NCBI RefSeq assembly: GCF_000021745.1
Contig: NC_011666.1
Span: 2,056,501 to 2,120,500 of the forward strand
DNA: 64,000 bases
From: Methylocella silvestris BL2
GTDB lineage: Bacteria > Pseudomonadota > Alphaproteobacteria > Rhizobiales > Beijerinckiaceae
Direction: 5' to 3'
Positions 31,727-40,527 of the stretch are shown one piece after another (position 1 is the stretch's first letter; each line of letters begins with the position of its first letter). A program made the position numbers and the translations under genes. The notes below the pieces were generated by a model. It searched no databases. It was not told the DNA's origin and saw only the letters and a program-made list of their open reading frames with translations.

Positions 31727-32047
31727 TCAGCCGAAATGGACGGCGAGCCAGATCGTCGCCGTCCCGGCGGCGGTCCATTCGACGCGATGCTTGCGCAGCG
31801 CCGCGATGAACAGATGGTCGCCCGGCGCGAGGCGGCGGACGTCGTCCTCATCGGCAAAGCGAAGCCCCGCCGCTCCCGCAAGAAGCAGCACCCATTCGGC
31901 GCGCGCCTGCTCGTACCAGAATCCGGGCGGGCTCGCCTGCCCATGCGAGACGATGCGCTCGATTGTTACGCCCGGCGCCTCCAGCAGGGCGCGAAACTCT
32001 TCGGCGGCTGGATGGACGCCGGCGATATCGAACAGGTTTTCGCTCAC
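31727..32047 (-). CDS. Cupin-domain protein, 106 residues
   Basis: GTG start at 32047, 18 bases after the stop of the DUF6691 gene. A single small cupin barrel is visible: IERIVSHGQASPPGFWYEQARAEWVLLLAGAAGLRFADEDDVRRLAPGDHLFIAALRKHRVEWTA, with cupin motif 1 (SHG-W-E) and motif 2 (PGD...H..V.W). Such stand-alone cupins bind a metal or small ligand; no activity can be named. The spacing suggests co-transcription from the YeeE/YedE pair through to the YbbP-like permease. Confidence 0.8.
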   Translation of the reverse strand: MSENLFDIAGVHPAAEEFRALLEAPGVTIERIVSHGQASPPGFWYEQARAEWVLLLAGAAGLRFADEDDVRRLAPGDHLFIAALRKHRVEWTAAGTATIWLAVHFG

Positions 32048-32065
32048 ACGCGGCCGGCGTTGGGG

Positions 32066-32557
32066 TCAGGCATCGGCCGACTCGGCTGTTACGGCCCGAC
32101 CCGGCGCCGCGACCGGCTTTGCGGCGGTCCCGCCGAGCCAGCGGTCATGGATCAAAATCCCCGCGGCCATCGCCAAAGCGAAGACGAAGACGCCGCCTTT
32201 TCCCAGCGCCAGCGCGGCGATCGCCGGGCCGGGACACAATCCCGCCATGCCCCAGCCGATCCCGAACAGGGCCGCGCCGCCGATCAATTTCGCATCGATG
32301 GTTCTGCCCGTCGGAAGATGAAAACTGTCGTCTAGCAGAGGATGGCGCAAGCGATGCGACAGCCTGACCCCGACGAACGAGATCGCGACCGCGCCGGCGA
32401 GCACGAAGGCGAGGCTCGGGTCGAAGCGGCCGAAAATATCGAGAAACCCGCGCACGCGGGCCGGATCGATCATGCCGGAGAGCGCAAGGCCAAAGCCGAA
32501 CAGCGCGCCGCAGCCAAGCGCCGCCAAGAGTTGCGAAGGTTCGCGCCGGGCGTTCAT
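32066..32557 (-). CDS. YeeE/YedE family protein, second half (DUF6691-like)
   Basis: A 163-residue membrane protein with four or five helices (LLAALGCGALFGFGLALSGM, FVLAGAVAISFVGVRLS, LIGGAALFGIGWGMAGLCPGPAIAALALG, VFALAMAAGILIHDRWL). The motif GIGWGMAGLCPGPA has the Cys of YeeE-type thiosulfate or sulfur-compound permeases. It overlaps the preceding half-size YeeE/YedE gene by ATGA, so the pair together form one two-subunit transporter. The sulfur substrate is inferred from the family. Confidence 0.85.
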   Translation of the reverse strand: MNARREPSQLLAALGCGALFGFGLALSGMIDPARVRGFLDIFGRFDPSLAFVLAGAVAISFVGVRLSHRLRHPLLDDSFHLPTGRTIDAKLIGGAALFGIGWGMAGLCPGPAIAALALGKGGVFVFALAMAAGILIHDRWLGGTAAKPVAAPGRAVTAESADA

Positions 32558-32976
32558 GTCAGCCCCAGCGCGTTCATCAGCGCGACGGCGGCAATGGCGG
32601 TCGTCATGAAGGTCGCGACGGCCGCGAAGGAGCGCGGCGACAGCCGGGCGAGGCCGGAGACGCCATGGCCGCTGGTGCAGCCCGATCCAAGCCGCGCGCC
32701 AAAGCCGACGAGCAGACCGGCAAGCGCCAAAACGACAAGCGAGGCGTCAATATGCGAGGCCGGCCACGCGCCGAAGGCCAGCCTGTAGATGAAGGGGCCG
32801 CCGAAAATCCCGAGCGCGAAGGCGAGATTGCGCAGGCTCCCCGCCCCCGGCCAGGACAGCGCCCCGCTAACAATGCCGCTGACGCCGGCGATGCGGCCGT
32901 CGATCATAAGGTAGAGCGCCGCCGCGAGGCCGATGAGGGCGCCGCCGGCGAGCGATTGCAGATAGATCGGCCACAT
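32554..32976 (-). CDS. YeeE/YedE family sulfur-compound transporter subunit
   Basis: A 140-residue membrane protein from ATG 32976 (MWPIYLQSLAGGALIGLAAALYLMIDGRIAGVSGIVSGAL). The family motif GFGARLGSGCTSGHGVSGLARLSPRSFAAVATFM contains the conserved Cys and the SGHG segment used to pass thiosulfate-like ions. It is the first gene of the pair and its stop overlaps the start of the DUF6691-like gene. No sulfur-oxidation or rhodanese gene lies nearby. Confidence 0.87.
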   Translation of the reverse strand: MWPIYLQSLAGGALIGLAAALYLMIDGRIAGVSGIVSGALSWPGAGSLRNLAFALGIFGGPFIYRLAFGAWPASHIDASLVVLALAGLLVGFGARLGSGCTSGHGVSGLARLSPRSFAAVATFMTTAIAAVALMNALGLT

Positions 32977-33138
32977 CGAGCAAATATCCCAGGCGGGCGC
33001 ACGGCGTCAAAGCATCGCGCCAACCGCGAATTTTTCGGAGCGAGGCCGATTCCTTAGCAGAGCGCGCCGCGCCGCCCCAAGTCACTTTTGCGCAAGGAGG
33101 CTTTTGCGCAAGACAGCGAGGGACGGCGCGTTCACCAC

Positions 33139-33711
33139 TCAGGCGGCGGTCTTTTCGCTGGCGGCCGCGGCGAGATAGGCGTCGGTCGAGGGCGTCGCCG
33201 CATAGGCGAAGCCAAGCGCCGCCATGAAGGCCGCATGAACCTTGGCCGCCTCGACGCGCACGCCGTTGAATTCGAGATCGCGCGTCGCGCAGGCGTCATG
33301 CACGACCGTGACCTTATAGCCGAAGTCGTTTGCAGCGCGCGTGACCGCGTCGACGCACATATGGCTCATGGCGCCGATAATGACGATTTCTTCGACGCCG
33401 GCGCGCTCAAGCGCCGCCTTGAGGCCGGTCTCCCGGAAGGAATTGATGTGGTTCTTGACGATGACCGTCTCGCCCTGCTCATTCAACACGCTCTCATGAA
33501 TCTGCGCGCCCGCCGATCCCGGCTCGAAAAAGGGCGCGCCGGCGCTCGCGAATTCATGGCGGATATGGACGACGAGATCGCCCGCGGCTCTGGCGGCGGC
33601 GAGCACGCGCGCGGCGTTGCGGGCGGCGGCCTCGATCCCGATGAGGGGAAATTTGCCGTCCCGAAAATAATCATTCTGAAGATCGACGACGATCAGCGCG
33701 CGCTTGGCCAT
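33139..33711 (-). CDS. Isochorismatase-family cysteine hydrolase
   Basis: ATG 33711 has AGGAG at 7 bases, so the two extra residues upstream are dropped; 190 residues. The catalytic Asp is in ALIVVDLQNDYF, a Lys in VIVKNHINSF, and the nucleophile in IIGAMSHMCVDAVTRAANDFGYKVTVVHDAC. This is the triad of nicotinamidase/isochorismatase-like amidohydrolases. The substrate is unknown. It is divergent from a GlxA-type regulator gene 113 bp away, a common pairing in which the regulator controls the hydrolase. Confidence 0.92.
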   Translation of the reverse strand: MAKRALIVVDLQNDYFRDGKFPLIGIEAAARNAARVLAAARAAGDLVVHIRHEFASAGAPFFEPGSAGAQIHESVLNEQGETVIVKNHINSFRETGLKAALERAGVEEIVIIGAMSHMCVDAVTRAANDFGYKVTVVHDACATRDLEFNGVRVEAAKVHAAFMAALGFAYAATPSTDAYLAAAASEKTAA

Positions 33712-33824
33712 TAACACTCTCCTGTTCGGTTGCCGGAGGCCCTCGCCTTCCTGTGGCTTTGATACAGGGGCTGGATTACGCTGCCGATTGGCGGAACCGA
33801 CATAGTCCGGGGCAAAACTGACAG

Positions 33825-34808
33825 ATGGCCGGCGCGCTGACCGAGATCGGCCTTTTGCTTTATCCGGGCGCGCAACTCGCGGCGGTGCATGGGCTGACCG
33901 ATCTTTTTGAGGTCGCCAACCGGCTCGCGCGCGAGCACAATTCTGCCTGCGTCCTGCGGGTCAGCCACTGGCGGCTGGAGGGGCCCGCCGGGAGCGCCGC
34001 CGCGCGGGTCTTCGATACAAACCCGGATGCGCCGGGCGCGCCCGCGATCCTCATCGCGCCGCCGAGCCTTGGCGAATTGCAAACGCGCGAGGCGATGGCG
34101 CCGCTCGCCCTCTGGCTCAAGGCGCAGCATGCGGCCGGAGCAACGCTCGGCTCGGTCTGCGCCGGCGCCTTCCTCATCGCCGAGACGGGGCTGCTCGCCG
34201 GGCGCGCGGCGACGACGCATTGGGTCTACGCCGAGACGCTGCAGCAGCGCTATCCACAGATCATCGTCGATACGGACAAGCTCATCATCGACGACGGCGA
34301 CATCATCACGGCGGGCGGCCTGATGGCCTGGACCGATCTCGGCCTCAAGCTGATCGACCGTCTGCTTGGCCCGACGATCATGGCGGAGACGGCGCGCTTT
34401 CTTCTGGTCGACCCGCCGGGACGCGAACAGCGCTTTTACAGCCATTTCGCGCCAAAACTGCGCCATGGCGACGAAGCCATCTTGAAGGTGCAGCATTGGC
34501 TGCAGGCGCAGGGCGCGCGCGAGACGAGCCTGCCCGCCATGGCCGCCCGGGCGGGACTTGAGCAGCGCACCTTCTTGCGCCGCTTCAGCAAAGCGACAGG
34601 GCTGCGGCCCCTCGAATATTGCCAGCATCTGCGCGTCGGCAAGGCGCGCGAGATGCTCGAGTTTACCGGCCGCTCCGTCGAGGAGATCGCTTTTGCGGTC
34701 GGCTATGCCGACCCAGGCGCCTTCCGCAAGGTGTTTCTGAAAGTGGTGGGACTTTCACCCGGACATTATCGGGCGCGTTTCGGCGCGGCGCGAGCAGCGA
34801 ACCGTTGA
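33825..34808 (+). CDS. GlxA-type transcriptional regulator (DJ-1/PfpI-like domain plus AraC helix-turn-helix)
   Basis: A 327-residue protein. Residues 1-190 resemble the DJ-1/PfpI fold (IGLLLYPGAQLAAVHGLTDLFEVAN, GSVCAGAFLIAETGLLAGRAATTHW with the elbow Cys). Residues about 225-320 hold two AraC-type helix-turn-helix motifs (LPAMAARAGLEQRTFLRRFSKATGLRPLEYCQHLRVGKAREML and VEEIAFAVGYADPGAFRKVFLKVVGLSPGHYRARF). It should bind the intergenic region shared with the cysteine hydrolase gene. The effector is unknown. Confidence 0.92.
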   Translation: MAGALTEIGLLLYPGAQLAAVHGLTDLFEVANRLAREHNSACVLRVSHWRLEGPAGSAAARVFDTNPDAPGAPAILIAPPSLGELQTREAMAPLALWLKAQHAAGATLGSVCAGAFLIAETGLLAGRAATTHWVYAETLQQRYPQIIVDTDKLIIDDGDIITAGGLMAWTDLGLKLIDRLLGPTIMAETARFLLVDPPGREQRFYSHFAPKLRHGDEAILKVQHWLQAQGARETSLPAMAARAGLEQRTFLRRFSKATGLRPLEYCQHLRVGKAREMLEFTGRSVEEIAFAVGYADPGAFRKVFLKVVGLSPGHYRARFGAARAANR

Positions 34809-34894
34809 TTTCATCCGTCAAGCCGATCAGACCGGAACCGCCGGCCGCTATGCCGCCGCGCGGATATCGACTCAAGGAAACCAGGGAGACCGCC

Positions 34895-35386
34895 ATGCCG
34901 GAGCCTGCGACGACGTTTGCCGTGATCGCGATCGATCATATTACGATCCGGTCAGCACAATCCTTTGAAGAGGTGCGCCGCAAATTGGAGGCGAGCGTTC
35001 CGCAGCTTGATCCGGGCATCGTGGCGTCGTTGAGCGAGGGCGACCAGATCCGCGCCAAAGACTATGGGGAGCATGGCCCAAAGCTCTCGATCTTCGCGCA
35101 GCGCAATCATGGCGCGCTGCTGCAGATTGCAGGCCAAGCCCGCAATGCGCTCCAATATGAGATCGGCAATCCGCTGACCGCCTCGACGATGACCCGTCAT
35201 CGGCTCGCCGCTGCGCTCTATGCGCCGTTGCGCGTCGTGCTCTATGAGGACGAACAAGGCCGCGGCGTCTTTGAATATGACAGACCGTCCTCGTTCTTCA
35301 GCCAATTCGGCGACGAACGCGTCGCCGGCGTTGGACGCGATCTCGACAAAGAGCTGGAAGCCGCCCTGCTCGGCGCCGCCGGCTAG
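34895..35386 (+). CDS. DUF302 family protein
   Basis: Start ATG 34895 with GGGAG at 7 bases; 163 residues. The segment RRKLEASVPQLDPG, the HGPKLSIFAQRNHGALLQIAGQARNALQYEIGNPLTASTMTRHRLAAALYAPLRVVLYED matches the DUF302 domain, including IGNP and the Y.P.R.L.YED strand. Function unknown. It lies 86 bp behind the GlxA-type regulator on the same strand; its stop overlaps the stop of the convergent ABC ATPase gene. Confidence 0.88.
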   Translation: MPEPATTFAVIAIDHITIRSAQSFEEVRRKLEASVPQLDPGIVASLSEGDQIRAKDYGEHGPKLSIFAQRNHGALLQIAGQARNALQYEIGNPLTASTMTRHRLAAALYAPLRVVLYEDEQGRGVFEYDRPSSFFSQFGDERVAGVGRDLDKELEAALLGAAG

Positions 35387-36090
35387 GAAACAGCCTGCGC
35401 CGCCTCAGTCCCCCGCGCGCCAGACACAATCCGCCCGGACTCGAAAGCGATAGTGCGGTCGCATCGCGCGGCGAGGCCAAGATCATGGGTGACGAGAACC
35501 AGCGTCGCGCCCCGGTCCCGCCGTAGCGCGAAAATGAGATCGATGATGCTTTCCCCCGTAGCCGCGTCGAGATTGCCGGTCGGCTCGTCGGCCAGCAGGA
35601 TTGAGGGACGCGGGGCGAGCGCCCTAGCCAGAGCGACGCGCTGCTGCTCGCCGCCCGACAATTGCGCCGGATAATGCGCGACCCTATCTTTGAGGCCGAC
35701 CGCCAAAAGCTCATCGGCGGCGCGGGCGAAGGCGTTCGGCGCGCCGGCGAGCTCCAGCGGGATGGCGACATTCTCAAGCGCGGTCATGGTCGGGATCAGA
35801 TGGAACGATTGAAACACGATGCCAATCTTGGCGCCGCGAAACCGCGCCAGCGCGTCCTCGCCGAGGGCGTCAAGGCTTTCGCCGGCGATCGTGATCGCGC
35901 CGGAATCCGGCCGCTCCAGACCCGCCAGCGCCATCAACAGGGTGGATTTGCCCGAGCCCGAGGGACCGACGAGGCCGACGCTCTCGCCCCGCGCGATCGA
36001 GAGCGAAACGCCCTTCAGAATGTGAACGCGCGCCGCGCCGCGCCCGAGGCTCAGATGTATATTCTGCAATTTAATCGCGGGCTCAGACAT
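35383..36090 (-). CDS. ABC transporter ATPase, LolD/YbbA type
   Basis: Start ATG 36090 (MSEPAIKLQNIHLSLGRGAARVHILKGVSLSI), 235 residues. Walker A GPSGSGKST, Q-loop IVFQSFHLIPTMTALENVAIPLEL, signature LSGGEQQRVALARAL, Walker B ILLADEPTGNLD and the H-loop VTHD are all intact. The MacB/LolD/YbbA subgroup powers FtsX-type permeases. Its divergence from tesA with no spacer reproduces the tesA/ybbA arrangement of E. coli, and the YbbP-like permease at 29034 is the likely partner. Confidence 0.9.
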   Translation of the reverse strand: MSEPAIKLQNIHLSLGRGAARVHILKGVSLSIARGESVGLVGPSGSGKSTLLMALAGLERPDSGAITIAGESLDALGEDALARFRGAKIGIVFQSFHLIPTMTALENVAIPLELAGAPNAFARAADELLAVGLKDRVAHYPAQLSGGEQQRVALARALAPRPSILLADEPTGNLDAATGESIIDLIFALRRDRGATLVLVTHDLGLAARCDRTIAFESGRIVSGARGTEAAQAVS

Positions 36091-36857
36091 TGACGATATC
36101 CAGGGAGTCGGCCGCCCTAGGCGGCGATGCGCCAAGGGCGGCAGGTTATTCGAGATATGGCGGGCGCCGCGCTTTTCTCCAAGGTCTGGCTTTCGCCTGC
36201 GCGGCGCTCGGCGCCTCCAACGGTTTCGCGCTTGAGGCAGCCATCGCGCCGAAAGACGACATGAGAGAGACAAAATTGCTCGCGCTCGGCGACAGCCTCA
36301 CCGCCGGCTATCTGCTGCCGGCGAGCGCGGCTTTTCCCGCGGTGCTCGAAAAGGCGCTGCGCAAAGAAGGCTATCGGGTCAGCATCGTCAATGCCGGCGT
36401 TTCCGGCGACACCGCCTCGGGCGGCCTTGCCCGCCTTGATTGGTCGCTCGGAGACCGAGCGGACGGCGCGATCGTCGAGCTCGGGGCCAATGACATGCTG
36501 CGCGGGATCGACCCCACCGTCACCAGAGCGGCCATCGAGGCGATCCTCGTGAAGCTCAAGGAGAAGAACGTCAGGACGCTGCTCGCCGGCATGCTGGCGA
36601 GCGCGAATCTCGACGCGGAGTTTCGCGAAAAATTCAACGCGATCTACCCAGCCCTCGCCAAAAAATATGACGCCATTCTGTATCCGTTTTTCCTTGAGGG
36701 GGTCGCGCCGCGGCCTGAGTTGAAGCTCGCCGATGGAATGCATCCCAATGCAATCGGCGTTGATGAGATCGTGCGCAATATTCTCCCAAGCGTCCGCGCT
36801 CTGTTGGTCGAGCTCGGCCAACCCGCGCCTTCTGGGGACAAGCCAGGTCCGGGCTGA
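36090..36857 (+). CDS. tesA: Arylesterase / acyl-CoA thioesterase I (GDSL hydrolase)
   Basis: The frame runs from TTG 36090, which touches the first base of the divergent ABC gene's ATG; the next in-frame ATG is 36261. The longer form has a twin-arginine-like leader (GRRAFLQGLAFACAALGASNGFA), so I keep it. The SGNH blocks are complete: LALGDSLTAGYLLP (nucleophile Ser), NAGVSGDTASGGL, VELGANDMLRG and the final DGMHPNAIG with Asp and His. TesA enzymes hydrolyse acyl thioesters and lysophospholipids in the periplasm. The exact start is uncertain. Confidence 0.9.
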   Translation: MTISRESAALGGDAPRAAGYSRYGGRRAFLQGLAFACAALGASNGFALEAAIAPKDDMRETKLLALGDSLTAGYLLPASAAFPAVLEKALRKEGYRVSIVNAGVSGDTASGGLARLDWSLGDRADGAIVELGANDMLRGIDPTVTRAAIEAILVKLKEKNVRTLLAGMLASANLDAEFREKFNAIYPALAKKYDAILYPFFLEGVAPRPELKLADGMHPNAIGVDEIVRNILPSVRALLVELGQPAPSGDKPGPG

Positions 36858-36973
36858 GTTTTTTCGCGCCCGCAGCATAGAGCGCGTTTCCGGCGCGAGC
36901 GAGATTTGCTAGACAAAGCATGCCCGCGCTCGGCCGCGCGATTCGGCTCTTTTCTTCCAGCACGGGAGGAACC

Positions 36974-37507
36974 ATGCCCCGCCTCTTCACCGGCATCGAA
37001 ATTCCGCCGGAAGTCGCGACCGATCTGTCCCTGATGCGCGGCGGCATTTATGGCGCGCGCTGGATCGATGTCGAGAACTACCACATCACCCTGCGCTTCA
37101 TCGGCGACATCGACGATTCCTCCGCCGACGACGTTCACATGGCGCTGGAGCAGATCCGCCGAAAACCGTTTGAGGTGACCCTGGAAACGCTCGGTTCTTT
37201 CGGCGGGGACAAGCCCCGCGCGATTGTCGCCAAGGCGAAGCCAGCGGCCCCCCTCGTCGAATTGCAGGCGCAGCAGGAGCGGTTGCTGCGACGGATCGGC
37301 ATTGCGCCGGAGCCGCGCAAATTCACGCCGCATGTGACGCTGGCGCGGCTTCGAGCGGCCTCGTCCATGGCGGTCGCCGATTATCTGTCGACGCGCGGGT
37401 TTTTCTTCTCGCGCCGCTTCGAAGCCAGCCGCTTCGTGCTGTTCTCCTCACGCGCCTCGACGGGCGGCGGCCCCTATGTCGTCGAGGCGGCCTACCCGCT
37501 GGGATAG
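36974..37507 (+). CDS. thpR: RNA 2',3'-cyclic phosphodiesterase
   Basis: ATG 36974 follows GGAGG at 6 bases (MPRLFTGIEIPPEVATDLSLMRGG); 177 residues. The two HxTx motifs of the 2H phosphoesterase fold are present as YHITLRFIGDI and PHVTLARLRAAS, about 85 residues apart. The enzyme opens 2',3'-cyclic phosphate on RNA to a 2'-phosphate. It follows tesA on the same strand by 116 bp. Confidence 0.93.
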   Translation: MPRLFTGIEIPPEVATDLSLMRGGIYGARWIDVENYHITLRFIGDIDDSSADDVHMALEQIRRKPFEVTLETLGSFGGDKPRAIVAKAKPAAPLVELQAQQERLLRRIGIAPEPRKFTPHVTLARLRAASSMAVADYLSTRGFFFSRRFEASRFVLFSSRASTGGGPYVVEAAYPLG

Positions 37508-38002
37508 CGCGACACTGCGGGGCGCCCGCAGGCCAGCCGATAAATCTAAGCTCGCCGCCGCCGGCGCCGGTCGGACAGACGCGTGTCGGCGATCGCCACG
37601 ATCGCTGCGTCGCGCGGCGGGGCCGCTCCAACGCCATGGCGGTTTTCAGCGTGGCTGCGCCCAAGCGCGCCGCCCCGTTTCTCGCTGATTTCACCGCTCT
37701 TTCCCTCAATGACGCCGTTTGATCTCAATGATGCGGGTTGAGGAGTCACTACTTTGTGATGACGGTTGCCTTAATTGATATGAGAGGCCGTCATCGTAAT
37801 TTGGTTGAAGTTTATTCCAGATCAAACTTCGTCGAAATATGAACTAAATATAGATCTAGCATAAATTAGATATTAACTTGGAATGAACCTAGCCTGAACT
37901 TAATATAAACTTGACCTCCTTCGTATTGCGCGATAATTTTTGTCCTTGGCTGCCTCAAGTCAGGAGGCCCGGCCATTCTTACTCTCGACATTGGAGGCTT
38001 AG
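37508..38002. other. Long intergenic region, right part very AT-rich; phasin promoter region
   Basis: From about 37735 to 37925 the sequence drops sharply in GC compared with the rest of the window (many AAATATAG, TAAATTAGATATTAACTTG, TTAATATAAACTTG stretches). The word AACTT recurs several times. The phasin gene follows. No RNA family or known operator recognised. The left part (37508-37735) has only Arg-rich spurious frames. Confidence 0.5.
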
Positions 38003-38413
38003 ATGGCTAATAACTCGCCGGAGTTTCAAGAGTTTAGCAAAGCGCAACTCGAGGCCGCGACGACCTCGTCGTCCGCCTTTGTCAAAAACCTAAAGACCAT
38101 TGCTGAAGAAGCGACAACTTATTCGGCGCAGTCGATCGCAAAGGTCTCGACCTTGATCGAAGAGCTGCGCAGCGCCAAGTCTTTCGAGGGCGCGATGCAT
38201 ATCCAGTCCGAATATACCAAGACGTTTTTCGCGGACTTCATTGCATATCTGACGAAAGTCGGCGAACTCTATTCCAACCTCTCCAAAGAAGCTCTCAAGC
38301 CGATCGAAGCCGTCGTCGCCAAGGCTCAAATCGGCAAGGACAAGCTACCCGTTCAGGTCGTCGCTGAGGTTCAAACCAGCAAAGACAAGCAACTCGAACC
38401 GGCAGTCCATTGA
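38003..38413 (+). CDS. Phasin family protein
   Basis: A 136-residue, largely helical protein from ATG 38003 (MANNSPEFQEFSKAQLEAATTSSSAFVKNLKTIAEEATTYSAQSIAKVS). The block RSAKSFEGAMHIQSEYTKTFFADFIAYLTKVGELYSNLSKEALKPIEAVVAKA is the Phasin_2 signature. Phasins coat polyhydroxyalkanoate granules and control their size and number. No PHA synthase gene is in the window. An AT-rich 200-bp upstream region suggests strong transcription; a hairpin follows at 38462. Confidence 0.92.
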   Translation: MANNSPEFQEFSKAQLEAATTSSSAFVKNLKTIAEEATTYSAQSIAKVSTLIEELRSAKSFEGAMHIQSEYTKTFFADFIAYLTKVGELYSNLSKEALKPIEAVVAKAQIGKDKLPVQVVAEVQTSKDKQLEPAVH

Positions 38414-38461
38414 AGGTTTAGAGCGGCAAGACAGGCAATATGCCGCGTCATCGAAGCATGC

Positions 38462-38491
38462 GTGGGGTCTCTCTCTCCGCGGAGATCCCAC
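38462..38491 (+). terminator. Hairpin behind the phasin gene, possible terminator
   Basis: GTGGGGTCTC and GAGATCCCAC pair over 10 bp with one G-U and a 10-base loop. No T-run follows, so it may be a weak terminator or a 3' stabilising structure for an abundant mRNA. Confidence 0.45.
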
Positions 38492-38684
38492 CCACACTAT
38501 TGAAGCGCGATCGCCGCTGGCAAAAGACTCCGAGGGTCGTCAGGTCGTTCGGATCGCGCGGCTTGTCACGATTGTATTCCGGCCCTTCCGTTCGAGTCGG
38601 GATGCTGGAATAGCCGTTCGTTCCGGCTTCAGCGATCGACGCCGAAGGCTCGGCAACTCTGATCCCGCCCCGGATCCTTTAGCG

Positions 38685-39593
38685 TCAGCCGGCGGCGCTC
38701 CGAACCGTGTCGATGAGGGCACGCACGGCCGGCGCCATTTGGCGCTGGCTGGAATAACAGAGGAAGTAGCCGGGAAAGTCGGCGCACCATGGCTCAAGCA
38801 GGGAGACCAAGGCGCCGGAGCCGATCTGCTCCCTGACGACATCCTCCACTGCGAAGGCGATTCCTGCCGCCTGCAGAGCAGCGGAAACGGCCAAATTCTT
38901 GTCATTGACGATCAATGGCCCATCGACCGCCACCTCGAACCAAGCGCCATTTTCGAAAAATTCCCACGCATAGGGCGTCGCCCGCCCCGGCCAGCGCCAA
39001 CGGACGCATCGATGCTGGAGCAGATCGCGAGGGTGCTCCGGCTTGCCGTGGCGCTCGAGATAGGCAGGGGAGGCGACCGCAATCTGGCGTAGAGCGGGGC
39101 CAAGCTGCACGGCGATCATATCGCGCTCGATCACTTCCCCGATCCGGATGGCGATATCATAGCGGCCGGCGACCACGTCCTCGACGGCGTCGTCGAGAGT
39201 GACGTCAAGCACCACCTCAGGAAAGTCCCTCGCGAACCGGCCCAGTATCGGCTCCAAATATCGTTCTCCCGCCAAACGGAAAGAATGGACGCGAACGAGG
39301 CCGGTCGGCCGCTCGCCTGAGCAGCGCGTCTGGACGAGCGCGTCGCCCAACTCGGTCACAGCAGGCCGGACGCGACCGAGCAGGATCTCCCCCGCATCGG
39401 TCAGCGCGACGCTGCGCGTCGTCCGGTTCAGCAATCTGGCGCCGACGCGTTCCTCGAAGGCCCGCACCGTCTGGCTCAGGGCCGACGGCGACACCCCGAG
39501 CGCCTCGGCCGCGCGGCTGAAGCTGAGAAACTCGCCCACCGCGACGAAGGCCCGCAGCTGGTTGTAGTCGCTGCCAGAGAGAAGGGTATCCAT
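38685..39593 (-). CDS. LysR-family transcriptional regulator
   Basis: A 302-residue protein. The N-terminal winged helix-turn-helix (DYNQLRAFVAVGEFLSFSRAAEALGVSPSALSQTVRAFEERVGARLLNRTTRSVALTDAGE) is followed by a LysR effector domain (GLVRVHSFRLAGERYLEPILGRF, VAGRYDIAIRIGE). It is divergent from an SDR gene, with 106 bp between starts, so it probably regulates that gene and itself. The effector is unknown. Confidence 0.94.
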   Translation of the reverse strand: MDTLLSGSDYNQLRAFVAVGEFLSFSRAAEALGVSPSALSQTVRAFEERVGARLLNRTTRSVALTDAGEILLGRVRPAVTELGDALVQTRCSGERPTGLVRVHSFRLAGERYLEPILGRFARDFPEVVLDVTLDDAVEDVVAGRYDIAIRIGEVIERDMIAVQLGPALRQIAVASPAYLERHGKPEHPRDLLQHRCVRWRWPGRATPYAWEFFENGAWFEVAVDGPLIVNDKNLAVSAALQAAGIAFAVEDVVREQIGSGALVSLLEPWCADFPGYFLCYSSQRQMAPAVRALIDTVRSAAG

Positions 39594-39699
39594 TCGCTTT
39601 GACTCTCACCTTTTAGCTTAGCTTATAACCGATATCAGAAACGGCGCCATTATGAACCAGCCAATCGTCCTCCATATCTCTGACGGAAGGAGATCAAGC

Positions 39700-40527
39700 A
39701 TGAAGACATGGTTTATTACCGGCATTTCGCGAGGGTTCGGCCTCGAGCTTGCCCGGGCGGCGCTCGCAAAGGGAGATCGCGTCATCGGCACGGTGCGGCA
39801 GGGACGGCCGGATCTTCCGTCGGACGCCGGTCAGCTTCACGTGCTGAAGCTCGATACGACCGACGGGCCAGCGATCCAGACGACTGTGGAACAGGCGTTC
39901 GCGCTGGCGGGGCGCATCGATGTGATCGTGAACAACGCCGGCTACGGCCAGCTCGGCCCGCTCGAAATGGCGACCGACGCCGAAGTGGAGCGCGTCTTCG
40001 ACGTCGATATCATCGGGCCCATCCGTCTGCTTCGGGCCGCCCTGCCCCATCTGCGGGCGCAAAGATCCGGACACATCCTCAACATCACATCGATTGCGGG
40101 GCGGGCGCCCGGACCGGGCTCGGCGCTTTACGCGGCGGTCAAGTTCGCGCTGGAAGGTTTGTCCGCGTCGTTAGCTCAGGAGGTAACGCCCTTTGGCGTC
40201 AAGGTGACGGCCGTAGCGCCTGGCGCGTTCCGGACCGATTTCCTGTCGACCCATTCCCTCCGGAAAAGCGAGCTGGACGGCGACGCCTACGCGCCGACCG
40301 TCGGGCGCGCCTTCGCGGCCTTCGACGCGATGGCCGGGGCGCAGGCCGGCGACCCGGCGCGCGCCGCGCGGGCGATGATCGAGATCGTCGATGCGGACTC
40401 CCCGCCGCTTCATCTCCTGCTTGGGTCCGACGCCCTCCGCCGCGCGCGGGAACAGATGGACGCCACGGCCAAAGATATGGATCGGTGGGAGGAGCTGACG
40501 CGCAGCACCGACTTTCCCGCGAAGTGA
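39700..40527 (+). CDS. Short-chain dehydrogenase/reductase
   Basis: ATG 39700 with GGAG at about 9 bases (MKTWFITGISRGFGLELARAALAKGD); 275 residues. The cofactor loop TGISRGFG, the DTTD acidic turn, VIVNNAGYGQLGPLE, and the active site ITSIAGRAPGPGSALYAAVKFALEG with Ser, Tyr and Lys are complete. The Arg after the second strand (GTVRQGR) favours NADPH. The substrate is unknown. Likely target of the divergent LysR regulator. Confidence 0.93.
   Translation: MKTWFITGISRGFGLELARAALAKGDRVIGTVRQGRPDLPSDAGQLHVLKLDTTDGPAIQTTVEQAFALAGRIDVIVNNAGYGQLGPLEMATDAEVERVFDVDIIGPIRLLRAALPHLRAQRSGHILNITSIAGRAPGPGSALYAAVKFALEGLSASLAQEVTPFGVKVTAVAPGAFRTDFLSTHSLRKSELDGDAYAPTVGRAFAAFDAMAGAQAGDPARAARAMIEIVDADSPPLHLLLGSDALRRAREQMDATAKDMDRWEELTRSTDFPAK

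Noticed and set aside
30510-32321. 603-residue plus-strand open frame
   Set aside because: Antisense of the YbbP-like permease, cupin and DUF6691-like genes.
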